A DNA stretch of 64,000 nucleotides from JAPSGB01 sp963775185 (GTDB lineage Bacteria; Myxococcota_A; Polyangia; Polyangiales; Polyangiaceae). The stretch lies in contig CAVZIE010000046.1 of assembly GCA_963775185.1 (NCBI GenBank), positions 124,001 to 188,000 on the forward strand, read 5' to 3'. Shown piece by piece: positions 37,127-44,482 of this stretch. The notes under the pieces were generated by a model, which was given only the letters and a program-made list of their open reading frames with translations, was not told where the DNA came from and made no database searches. Position numbers and translations under genes: made by a program. Every line of letters begins with the position of its first letter. Position 1 is the first letter of the stretch.

Positions 37127-37513
37127 ATGAAGACATCACGCCACTTCCCCGCCCTGTTCGCCTTCGCCTTCGCGGCGCTGGCATCCGCCGCCGCTCCCGC
37201 CAGCTCCCGACCCGCCGCGCGGGTCGGCGACGCGCACGTCTGCCCGATGGTCACGGTCGTCGCGCGAGGCGTCACCGTGCCGCACATCGGCGGACCGATC
37301 ATCGGGCCCGGCACGCCGAGCGTGACGATTTGCGGCAAGGCGGCCGCCGTCGTCGGCACCCTCGCCCACTGCAACGGCGCGGCGCCGGACATCGTCGTCC
37401 ACGGCTCGGCCAGCGTGATCATCGGTGGCAAGGGCGCCGCCCGCGCGGGCGATCAGACGGCCCACGGCGGCTCGGTCGTCAGCGGCTGCAGCAGCGTGCA
37501 GATCGGCGACTGA
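37127..37513 (+). CDS. PAAR-domain protein with signal peptide
   Basis: A 128-residue protein. The ATG at 37127 follows GAGGGAAGC. It begins with a Sec-type signal (LFAFAFAALASAAAPASS) and then has a PAAR domain over its whole length: PAARVGDAHVCPM, HIGGPIIGPGTPSVTICGKAAAVVGTLAHC, ASVIIGGKGAARAGDQTAHGG and a Cys near the end. The His and Cys residues fit the zinc site at the tip of a PAAR spike. PAAR proteins cap VgrG or phage tail spikes; the upstream gene supplies a matching needle. A signal peptide is unusual because T6SS and phage tips load from the cytosol. Together they may form an exported spike or act outside contractile systems. Confidence 0.75.
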   Translation: MKTSRHFPALFAFAFAALASAAAPASSRPAARVGDAHVCPMVTVVARGVTVPHIGGPIIGPGTPSVTICGKAAAVVGTLAHCNGAAPDIVVHGSASVIIGGKGAARAGDQTAHGGSVVSGCSSVQIGD

Positions 37514-37575
37514 ACGCGTCGAAGGACGACGACGGCTGCAACCTGCAACGCGGCCCGGCGGCGGGATCTGCTGGA

Positions 37576-37595
37576 TGCCGGTCCGGCGCGGAAAC
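37576..37595 (+). repeat. dispersed 20-bp element after PAAR gene
   Basis: TGCCGGTCCGGCGCGGAAAC, one mismatch. It lies between the PAAR gene stop (37513) and the membrane protein start (37642). Confidence 0.8.
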
Positions 37596-37641
37596 GAGCG
37601 CAGCGGGCGCGGAGCGTCCGGCGCTACCATGACCGCGACGC

Positions 37642-39258
37642 ATGCCGACCGATCCGCAGCAGGTGCGATTGCCGCTCCAGGTCGGACTCGCGTCGCTGGC
37701 GCAGTCGGTGCGCTTCGCCGCTCTGATCTGGCTCGGTCCGCTGCTGCTGCTGGTCGCGACGGCGCCGCCCGCCGGCGGCATCGTCGGCTTGTTGTGGATG
37801 ATGTTCGTCGGACTCGCCGGCGTCGTGATGCTCGCGTTCGCGATCGACGCCGCGAGCAACGCCGCGCGCGATCGACCGAGCGATCTGCTGCTGGACTCGT
37901 CGGGCATCGTCGTCGAGGGCGACGCACGCCAGCGCCAGCGCCTGGTGTGGAACGAGCTGGACGCGGCAAGCACCGAGGTCGTCGAGGGCGAGGCGCGCAC
38001 CGCGATCCGCTGGCTCGTGCTGTCGTGGGTTACGCTGCGCCGGGTCACCTGGCTCAACGGTCGCGCGCGTGCGCCGGTCTACCAGCTCATCGTGCAACGC
38101 CGCGGCGGCAAGCCGGTCACCCTCGCCGAGGGCGAAGGGGACGACGAGCGGCGCTCGCTCGAGGCCCTGCGCGACTCGATCCGCGCGGTTTCCGCGCCGG
38201 ACCGGCAACCCGCGGATCCGGCGCCGTTGCCGCAGGAGATCCTGCTGTGTCCCGGCTGCGGCGCGCCGCAGGTGCCGGTGGATCGCGAGCGCTTCGCTTG
38301 TCCGTATTGCGGCCACGACGTCCCGGTGCCGGAGCCGCTACGCGAGCGCCAGCGCGCCGCCGCGGAGGCACGCGACGACAGCACCGAGCGACAGGTGCGA
38401 AAGCTCGTCGATCAGCCGGGCGCGCGCTCGGCGAACGCGCTGCTCAAGTGGGGCCGGCGCGTGCTGCTATGGACACAGCCCGCCGCGATCGTGTTCCTGG
38501 TGGTGCTCGCGTACCACCAGACGGAGGGCCTCGCCCGGAGCGTGGGGCCCCTGACCGTGACCCGCGTCGCACCCGGCGACGATCCGGTGTTCTTCTACGA
38601 CATCGCACTGCTGGTGCTGGCGATCGCCGTCGCCTTCGGCGTGGTGTGGAGCTCGCTCGGCGCGTTTCTCGCCAATCGTCGCGCGCTGCGCGTGCTCGCG
38701 GAGAGCTTCGGCGCGGTGCCGCCGGCGAAGCCAGGCGCGCCCAGCGCGTGCCGGCGCTGCGGTGCGCCGCTGCCGGCGAGCGACGGCTTGCTCGCGCGCT
38801 GCGTGTACTGCGACGCAGCGAACGTGCTTGGCATCGATCCGCGGCCGGCCGCCGCGCGCAAGCAAGACGAGCGGCGCGAGCTCGCGGTCGCGTTCGGCGC
38901 GCGCCGGCGCGCGCGGCTCCGGCTCGCGCTGACGCTCCCGGTGTGTGCGCTGCTGGCGTTCGTCATGGCGCGGGAGCTTACGATCGCCTGGGGCATCCCG
39001 CCGAAGAGCGCCGACAGCTTCGCGAGCTCCTACTGCTCCTCGGGCTGCGGCACGATCGAGAACCGCGACGGCGTCCGCCGCGCGTTCGCGCTCGTCGCAG
39101 GCGGGACCACGCTGCGCGCGACGATCCCGGCGCACGGCAAGCTGGAGTGGCAGTGCCACGAGGACTGCGACGTGCGCGTGGGCGCCGCACACGCGTCGGC
39201 GCACGCGCTCGGCGAGCACGCGGCGCTCAGCATCGTCGCCGGCGCGCTGGCGCAGTAG
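37642..39258 (+). CDS. membrane protein with zinc-ribbon domains
   Basis: A 538-residue integral membrane protein. Two TM helices lie in the first 70 residues, others near 280-300, 315-340 and 435-455. Two CxxC-x(n)-CxxC zinc ribbons lie in cytosolic parts: CPGCGAPQVPVDRERFACPYCG and CRRCGAPLPASDGLLARCVYCD. Enzyme motifs are absent. The dispersed element at 38188-38207 encodes in-frame sequence SAPDRQ just before the first ribbon. The family is not recognised. An ORF for a small exported peptidase follows. Confidence 0.75.
   Translation: MPTDPQQVRLPLQVGLASLAQSVRFAALIWLGPLLLLVATAPPAGGIVGLLWMMFVGLAGVVMLAFAIDAASNAARDRPSDLLLDSSGIVVEGDARQRQRLVWNELDAASTEVVEGEARTAIRWLVLSWVTLRRVTWLNGRARAPVYQLIVQRRGGKPVTLAEGEGDDERRSLEALRDSIRAVSAPDRQPADPAPLPQEILLCPGCGAPQVPVDRERFACPYCGHDVPVPEPLRERQRAAAEARDDSTERQVRKLVDQPGARSANALLKWGRRVLLWTQPAAIVFLVVLAYHQTEGLARSVGPLTVTRVAPGDDPVFFYDIALLVLAIAVAFGVVWSSLGAFLANRRALRVLAESFGAVPPAKPGAPSACRRCGAPLPASDGLLARCVYCDAANVLGIDPRPAAARKQDERRELAVAFGARRRARLRLALTLPVCALLAFVMARELTIAWGIPPKSADSFASSYCSSGCGTIENRDGVRRAFALVAGGTTLRATIPAHGKLEWQCHEDCDVRVGAAHASAHALGEHAALSIVAGALAQ
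38188..38207 (-). repeat. dispersed 20-bp element inside zinc-ribbon membrane protein
   Basis: GTTTCCGCGCCGGACCGGCA, one mismatch. It is in frame and codes for SAPDRQP between the third hydrophobic region and the zinc ribbon. Confidence 0.75.
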
Positions 39259-39296
39259 CTTTCGCGCGAGACGCGCGTGGTGCTAGCCTTCGCGAC

Positions 39297-40010
39297 ATGC
39301 GACGTCGCAAGTGGTGGCTCGCCGTATCAGCCGCGCTCGTGGTGGCGGTGGCTCTCGCAACGTCCAAGCCCGCGCGCGCGGCGAAGCTGTTCGCGCCGTC
39401 GTTGTTCGGCATGCTTCGCGTCACCGACGGGATCTACGCCGACCCGGAGCTGTCGCAGGCGCAGTGCGACGCGCTGATCCTTGCGCGGGCGCAAGCGCAC
39501 GACACGATAGTGGCGTTCTACGGGAAGGCCGTCGCCGATCCGGTGCTGATCGTGTGCGCGACTGGGAGCTGCTACCGGCGCTTCGGCGGCCACGGCAGCG
39601 CGCAAGCGCACACCGTCTCCGACCGGCTGCTGCTCGCACCGCGAGGACACCGGGCGACCACGATCGCGCACGAGTGGGCCCACGCCGAGCTCAACCTGCG
39701 TGTCGGCTACCTGGCCGGCGTGCCGAGCTGGTTCGACGAGGGGCTCGCGACGTTGGCGAGCGGCGACCCACGCTACACGGAGGAGCGCTACGTGCGCGAG
39801 ACGCACGCCGGCGCGGTGGCGCCGCATCTCGACCAGATGCGGTCGCTGAAGGATTTCCTGTCCGTCCCCTATGCGTACGTCACCGCGCGGCACGAGGTCG
39901 CGCGCTGGGTCGCGCGCGCCGGGCGCCACGGCGTGCTGGAGCTGTTCGCGGCACTGCGGCGCGGGGAGCGCTTCGACGACGCGTATCGCCGCCTCGAGGT
40001 CGCACAGTGA
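39297..40010 (+). CDS. exported small zinc peptidase (HExxH)
   Basis: A 237-residue protein with a signal peptide (MRRRKWWLAVSAALVVAVALATSKPARA). The active site is HEWAH (residues about 122-126 in TTIAHEWAHAELNLRVG) and the third ligand Glu is in WFDEGLATLASG, a gluzincin layout. It is short, without a propeptide. The stop overlaps the GTG start of the next gene (GTGA), so they are co-translated. Function is likely peptide cleavage in the periplasm or outside the cell. Confidence 0.8.
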   Translation: MRRRKWWLAVSAALVVAVALATSKPARAAKLFAPSLFGMLRVTDGIYADPELSQAQCDALILARAQAHDTIVAFYGKAVADPVLIVCATGSCYRRFGGHGSAQAHTVSDRLLLAPRGHRATTIAHEWAHAELNLRVGYLAGVPSWFDEGLATLASGDPRYTEERYVRETHAGAVAPHLDQMRSLKDFLSVPYAYVTARHEVARWVARAGRHGVLELFAALRRGERFDDAYRRLEVAQ

Positions 40011-40987
40011 GCGCCAGCGCGGATCCCGCCGTCGCCGCGGCCCTGCGCGCCGCGTTCGGGCGCGACGACGCCGATGCGATCGAGCCGCTGACCGGCGGGC
40101 GATCGGGCGCGACGCTGCTAAAGCTGACCGTCCGCGGGCGTCACTACGTGCTGCGCCGGGTGACGGCGGCGTCGACCCTGGGCGATCCGGCCCGGGAGCT
40201 CGGGTGCATGAGCATCGCCGCCGAGCTCGGCGTCGCGCCCCCCGTGCACTTCGTCGACGCGGCCACCGGCGTCTGCATCATGGACTTCATCGAGTCCACG
40301 TGGCTCGGCCCGAACCTGGCGTCCGGTCGCGTCACGCTCGAGGCGCTCGCTTCCCTGTTGCGCCGACTGCACGACGGGCCGGCCTTCCCGCGCGTGATCT
40401 CGGTCGCCGATGCGGTGGAGGCGTCACTGGCCGCGCTCGCCGAGCAAGGCGAAACGCCGCCGCTGGCCGGCGAGTTCCTGGAGCGCGTGGCCGATATCCG
40501 CCAGGCGCTCGCACCCCATGTCGCCGATGCGTCGTGTCACTTCGACCTGAACCCGAGCAACATCCTGTTCGACGGCACGCGGCTGTGGCTCGTGGACTGG
40601 GGCCTCGCGAGCCTCGGCGATCCGTACCAGGATCTCGCGGGACTCGGCGTGTTCTCGCCACATCTGGCCGTCCGTCGCGAGGGGCTGCTGGCGGCGTATC
40701 TGGGGCGCGCGCCGGACGCGCGCGAGCGGGCTCACCTCGAGCTCTCGCGCGCCCTCGCCCTGGTGCTCTACGCTGTCGTGTTCCGTCGCCTCGCGATCCT
40801 TCGCGGCGTCGTGCCGAGCGCGATCTCGGCCGGAGCGCCAGAAGATCTCGCCGCCGCGCTCACCCGCATCGAGCGCCAGGGCACGTCGTTCCTCGACGAG
40901 CCGTCGTTCGTCGCGGTGATGGAGCAAGAGGCGCGCCGCGCTTGCTCGGGCGAGGCGTACGCGAGCGCGGTCGCCGCGCTCGGCTAG
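40007..40987 (+). CDS. aminoglycoside phosphotransferase/choline kinase family protein
   Basis: A 326-residue phosphotransferase of the APH (kinase-like) family. The catalytic loop is CHFDLNPSNILFDGTRLWLVDWGLA, with catalytic Asp and metal-binding Asn, then the second Asp. It has the GRSGATLLKLTV nucleotide region and YVLRRVT Lys-like position. APH proteins phosphorylate small alcohols; some give antibiotic resistance, but the substrate cannot be told from sequence alone. It starts at GTG 40007 in the stop of the peptidase gene. Confidence 0.85.
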   Translation: MSASADPAVAAALRAAFGRDDADAIEPLTGGRSGATLLKLTVRGRHYVLRRVTAASTLGDPARELGCMSIAAELGVAPPVHFVDAATGVCIMDFIESTWLGPNLASGRVTLEALASLLRRLHDGPAFPRVISVADAVEASLAALAEQGETPPLAGEFLERVADIRQALAPHVADASCHFDLNPSNILFDGTRLWLVDWGLASLGDPYQDLAGLGVFSPHLAVRREGLLAAYLGRAPDARERAHLELSRALALVLYAVVFRRLAILRGVVPSAISAGAPEDLAAALTRIERQGTSFLDEPSFVAVMEQEARRACSGEAYASAVAALG

Positions 40988-41007
40988 AATCGGTGTACCC
41001 TGGGCGC

Positions 41008-42702
41008 ATGGGAAGCGCTCGGTGGGGCCTCGCTTCGTGCGCGGCAGTGGTGGTGTTCTCGCTCGCGGCACCGGCGGTCGCCGCGGACTTCTACGTCGAT
41101 CCCGTCAACGGCAGCGCGGCGGGCGACGGCAGCAAACAGAAGCCGTGGAAGACCCTTGAAGCGGTCGTCGCGGCCAACCTGATCGAGAGCCAGAAGTGGG
41201 AGACGTTGCCGTACGCCGCGGGAGCGAAGCTGGTGGCGAAGAACGCGGGGGCGCCCGTCCACGCCGGCGACACGCTGTGGCTCGCCAGCGGCTACCACGG
41301 CGCGGTCACGCTCACCGGCTACTACAACGCGTCGCCGGTCGTCATCGCCGCGCTGCCCGGCGACAAGCCGGAGCTGTCGCGTGTACTGATCCAAGCGGGC
41401 AAGAACTGGAAGCTCTCCGGGCTCTATGTCAGCCCGGAATTCGCGCCGGCGTACGACCCGCAGACGATGATCGCGATCCAGAGCCACAACTACCAGGGCC
41501 CGGTGTCGGACGTGGTGGTGGAAGGCTGCACGCTCACGTCGAAGGCCGACGTCTCGACGTGGACGGCGAGCGACTGGGACCAGCTCTCGGCGAACGGCTT
41601 CGACGTCGGCGGCAGCAACATCACGATCCGGGACAACCACCTGAAGAACGTGAACTTCGGCATCAGTGTCGGCGCGTCGGACTCGCTTATCGAGCACAAC
41701 GTCGTCGACTCCTTCGCCGGCGACGGCATGCGCGGCCTCGGCGACAACACGGTGTTCCAGTACAACCTGGTCAAGAACTGCTACGACGTGAACGCCAACC
41801 ACGACGATGGCTTCCAGTCCTGGTCCGTCGGCGCCGGTGGCGTCGGCACCGGGGAGGTCAAGGGCATTGTCCTCCGCGGCAACACCATCATCAACTACGA
41901 GGATCCGAAGCAGCCGTTCCGGGGCACGCTCCAGGGCGTCGGCTGCTTCGACGGCACGTATACGGACTGGGTCGTCGAGAACAACGTCATCATCACCGAC
42001 CACTGGCACGGCATCACGTTCCTCGGCGCGAAGAACGTGCACGTGGTGAACAACACCGTCATCGATCCGAACACGACCGACCCGGGCCCACCGTGGATCA
42101 GCATCGACGCCCACAAGGACGGTACGCCGCCGGTCGGCTGCATCGTGCGCAACAACATCGTCACCGATCTGAACCTCGCATCCAGCGGCGTGACCGAGGA
42201 CCACAACATCATCGTCAAGGACTACGCTTCGCTGTTCGTGGACGCGGCCGGCTACGATCTCCATCTCGTGCCCGGCGCGGCGGCCATCGATCAGGGCTCG
42301 CCGGATCTCGCGCCGTCGATCGACGTCGAGGGCATCCCGCGGCCCCAGGGCGTGGCCGTCGACGTCGGCGCGTACGAGTGGCACGACCCGAGCGTGACGC
42401 CGCCCGACGGCGGCCCCGGTGGTAGCGGCGGCGCGGCTGGGACCAGCGGCAGCGGCGCCGCGGCCGGAACCGGCGCGGCGGGAAGCGCCGGCAACGCCGC
42501 GGGTGGGGCCGGCGGCGCCGGCGCGACCGGCGGCAGCGGCGGCACGCTGGATGGCGGCGCGAGCGCCGGAGCCGGCAACGGCGCGGCCAGCGGGGAGTCC
42601 GGAGGGTGCGGCTGCCACAGCGCGCCGGCGCGCCAGCGCGGCGCGGCGTGGCTCGGGCTGCTGCTCGCCCTGGGGCTCGCGGCGCGCCGCAAGCGCGGCT
42701 AG
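41008..42702 (+). CDS. exported right-handed beta-helix protein with MYXO-CTERM
   Basis: A 564-residue exported protein (signal VVVFSLAAPAVAADFYVDPVNGS). The DFYVDPVNGSAAGDGSKQKPWKTLEAV start is typical of DUF1565/pectate-lyase-like proteins, and the middle shows the beta-helix repeat pattern (NITIRDNHLKNVNFGISVGASDSLIEHNVVDSF, GIVLRGNTIINYEDP). A Gly/Ala-rich linker leads to GCGCHSAPARQRGAAWLGLLLALGLAARRKRG, a MYXO-CTERM tag. It probably binds or cleaves a polysaccharide on the surface. It converges with the phosphoesterase at 42707. Confidence 0.85.
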   Translation: MGSARWGLASCAAVVVFSLAAPAVAADFYVDPVNGSAAGDGSKQKPWKTLEAVVAANLIESQKWETLPYAAGAKLVAKNAGAPVHAGDTLWLASGYHGAVTLTGYYNASPVVIAALPGDKPELSRVLIQAGKNWKLSGLYVSPEFAPAYDPQTMIAIQSHNYQGPVSDVVVEGCTLTSKADVSTWTASDWDQLSANGFDVGGSNITIRDNHLKNVNFGISVGASDSLIEHNVVDSFAGDGMRGLGDNTVFQYNLVKNCYDVNANHDDGFQSWSVGAGGVGTGEVKGIVLRGNTIINYEDPKQPFRGTLQGVGCFDGTYTDWVVENNVIITDHWHGITFLGAKNVHVVNNTVIDPNTTDPGPPWISIDAHKDGTPPVGCIVRNNIVTDLNLASSGVTEDHNIIVKDYASLFVDAAGYDLHLVPGAAAIDQGSPDLAPSIDVEGIPRPQGVAVDVGAYEWHDPSVTPPDGGPGGSGGAAGTSGSGAAAGTGAAGSAGNAAGGAGGAGATGGSGGTLDGGASAGAGNGAASGESGGCGCHSAPARQRGAAWLGLLLALGLAARRKRG

Positions 42703-42706
42703 CTCC

Positions 42707-44398
42707 CTATTCGGGGATCGGGACTCCGGTCGCCGACGGGTCGAGCAGGCTGCCGATGTTGTTCACCTTGGCGTCGTTGGCGCCAAGCTGGCCGACCGGG
42801 CCAAGGAAGTTGTACTCGAGGAAGCGCACGATCGACGAGTGCTCCATCACGACGTGGGAGACGGCGCCCTTGCGCGCGAACTTGCCGATCGCCAGCAGCG
42901 GGACGCGCGTGCCGTAGGGCACGACGTTGCCCGCGTCGTCGGTGTCGATGCCCGGTGGCGGCGGCACGTGGTCGAAGAAACCGCCGCCCTCGTCCCAGGT
43001 CAGCAGGATCAGCGTGCTGTCGGCGAAGGACGAAGCCTGGATCGCGTCCACGGTCTGCTTCACGAACGCCACGCCATCGGAGATGGTGGAGACGTTCGGG
43101 TGCTCGTTGCGGTACTCACGCGCCTTCACGTACGAAAAGCTGGGCAGCGTGCCGGCGTCGAGATCCGTCTGCAGGTCGTTGTAGTCCTTCATCGACGACG
43201 AGCTGGCGAGCTGTGCGTAGTACGTGAACGGATCGTCCGACGGATCGTAGACGCACGCGTGGCACGCCACCGGATGCAGGATGCACGACGAGTACGGGCA
43301 GTAGCTGGGCGGCGACGCGCACGAGCCGGCGCCGGCCTGCTTGGCCTCGGCGAAGCCGTCGGCGTAGACGCCGAACGTCTCGCCGTCGCTGATCAACGCG
43401 TCGGCGATGGTCGTCACGCCGGTGTACAGAACGCGCTTGCCGGTCAGGCAGAGGCCCGTGGGATCCGAGCAGCCCACGCCGAGCGTGTCCGGCATCTGGT
43501 CGTTGTTGCGGAACGCGAAGTGCGCGACGGCGAAGTACATGTTGTTCGACGCCGTGCCGCCGGCGATCGGCTGGAAATAGCGATCGGCGAGCGCGAACTG
43601 GTCGGCCTGCGACCAGTACCAACCCACGCTGCCCGCGCCGGCGATCGCCCAGTTGTTCGCGCTGGCGCACGAGGGGCCCACGCCCAGGCACGTGTCGGCG
43701 CCGCTGCTACCGCTGACGAAGCCGTCCATCTTGCCGCCGTCGATCTGCTGCAGCTCGCACGCCTGCGCGTGGTCGCGATCGGTGCCGTAGTTCGAGTTGT
43801 CGTCGAGCACGATCGGCGACGCGCCGTGCGGTTCCGTGTCCGGCGCGCGCTCGCAGCACGTCGGCCCGTCGGTGCAGGTCGGGTTCGAGCCGGCCGGCGC
43901 CTGGCAGTAGTCGCCGAAGTAGCTGTCGAAGGTGTGGTTTTCCTGCACGATCAACACGACGTGCTGGATGTTCGAGTCGCGACACTGGCCTGCCGCGCAG
44001 TGCTGGCCGCCACTGCACGCATGACCGCACGCGCCGCAGTTGGCGTCGTCTTCGGTCGGATCGAGACACGCGCTGCCGCACAGGATCGTCGGCGCCGGAC
44101 AGCACGAGCCCGCGGCGCACGTCGTGCCCGCCGGGCACGCGAAGCCGCACTGGCCGCAGTTTTCGTTGTCGTTTTCTAGATCGACGCACGCCCCCGAGCA
44201 CAACGCCTGCGACGGCGTGCACCCGCTCGCGCCGCTCGCGCCGGCCGCGCCGCTTGCGCCCGCACCTCCTGCGCCGCCCGCGCCGCCCGACGCGCCCGCG
44301 GCACCGCCGGCGCCCCGCGGTCCCGAGCCGGTCTGCGCGGAGCAGGCGCCGACCGCGACCGCGCACAAGAGGACAAGACAAGCGAACCGGAGCGTCAC
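42707..44398 (-). CDS. exported phosphoesterase-family lipoprotein (acid phosphatase/phospholipase C type)
   Basis: A 563-residue lipoprotein (signal LCAVAVGAC) from GTG 44398. A Gly/Ala-rich linker and a Cys-rich region (CTPSQALCSGACVDLENDNENCGQCGFACPAG, then a second like copy) come first. The enzyme domain starts with IQHVVLIVQENHTFDSYFGDY, the phosphoesterase signature, and includes LTWDEGGGFFDHVPPPP. Such enzymes cleave phosphate esters of phospholipids or nucleotides outside the cell. The acidic segment DGGKMDGFVSG and Asp/His residues fit metal binding. The gap to the beta-helix gene is four bases. Confidence 0.88.
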   Translation of the reverse strand: MTLRFACLVLLCAVAVGACSAQTGSGPRGAGGAAGASGGAGGAGGAGASGAAGASGASGCTPSQALCSGACVDLENDNENCGQCGFACPAGTTCAAGSCCPAPTILCGSACLDPTEDDANCGACGHACSGGQHCAAGQCRDSNIQHVVLIVQENHTFDSYFGDYCQAPAGSNPTCTDGPTCCERAPDTEPHGASPIVLDDNSNYGTDRDHAQACELQQIDGGKMDGFVSGSSGADTCLGVGPSCASANNWAIAGAGSVGWYWSQADQFALADRYFQPIAGGTASNNMYFAVAHFAFRNNDQMPDTLGVGCSDPTGLCLTGKRVLYTGVTTIADALISDGETFGVYADGFAEAKQAGAGSCASPPSYCPYSSCILHPVACHACVYDPSDDPFTYYAQLASSSSMKDYNDLQTDLDAGTLPSFSYVKAREYRNEHPNVSTISDGVAFVKQTVDAIQASSFADSTLILLTWDEGGGFFDHVPPPPGIDTDDAGNVVPYGTRVPLLAIGKFARKGAVSHVVMEHSSIVRFLEYNFLGPVGQLGANDAKVNNIGSLLDPSATGVPIPE

Positions 44399-44458
44399 GT
44401 ATCGCTCACGATACCATCTCCAAACCGTCGCACGGAAGGCCTGCGACCCGCAGAGGGA

Positions 44459-44478
44459 TGCCGGTCCGGCGCGGAACC
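44459..44478 (+). repeat. dispersed 20-bp element, perfect copy
   Basis: TGCCGGTCCGGCGCGGAACC, exact consensus. It lies in the 84-bp gap between the stop of the SEC-C gene and the start of the phosphoesterase gene. Confidence 0.9.
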
Positions 44479-44482
44479 GCGC

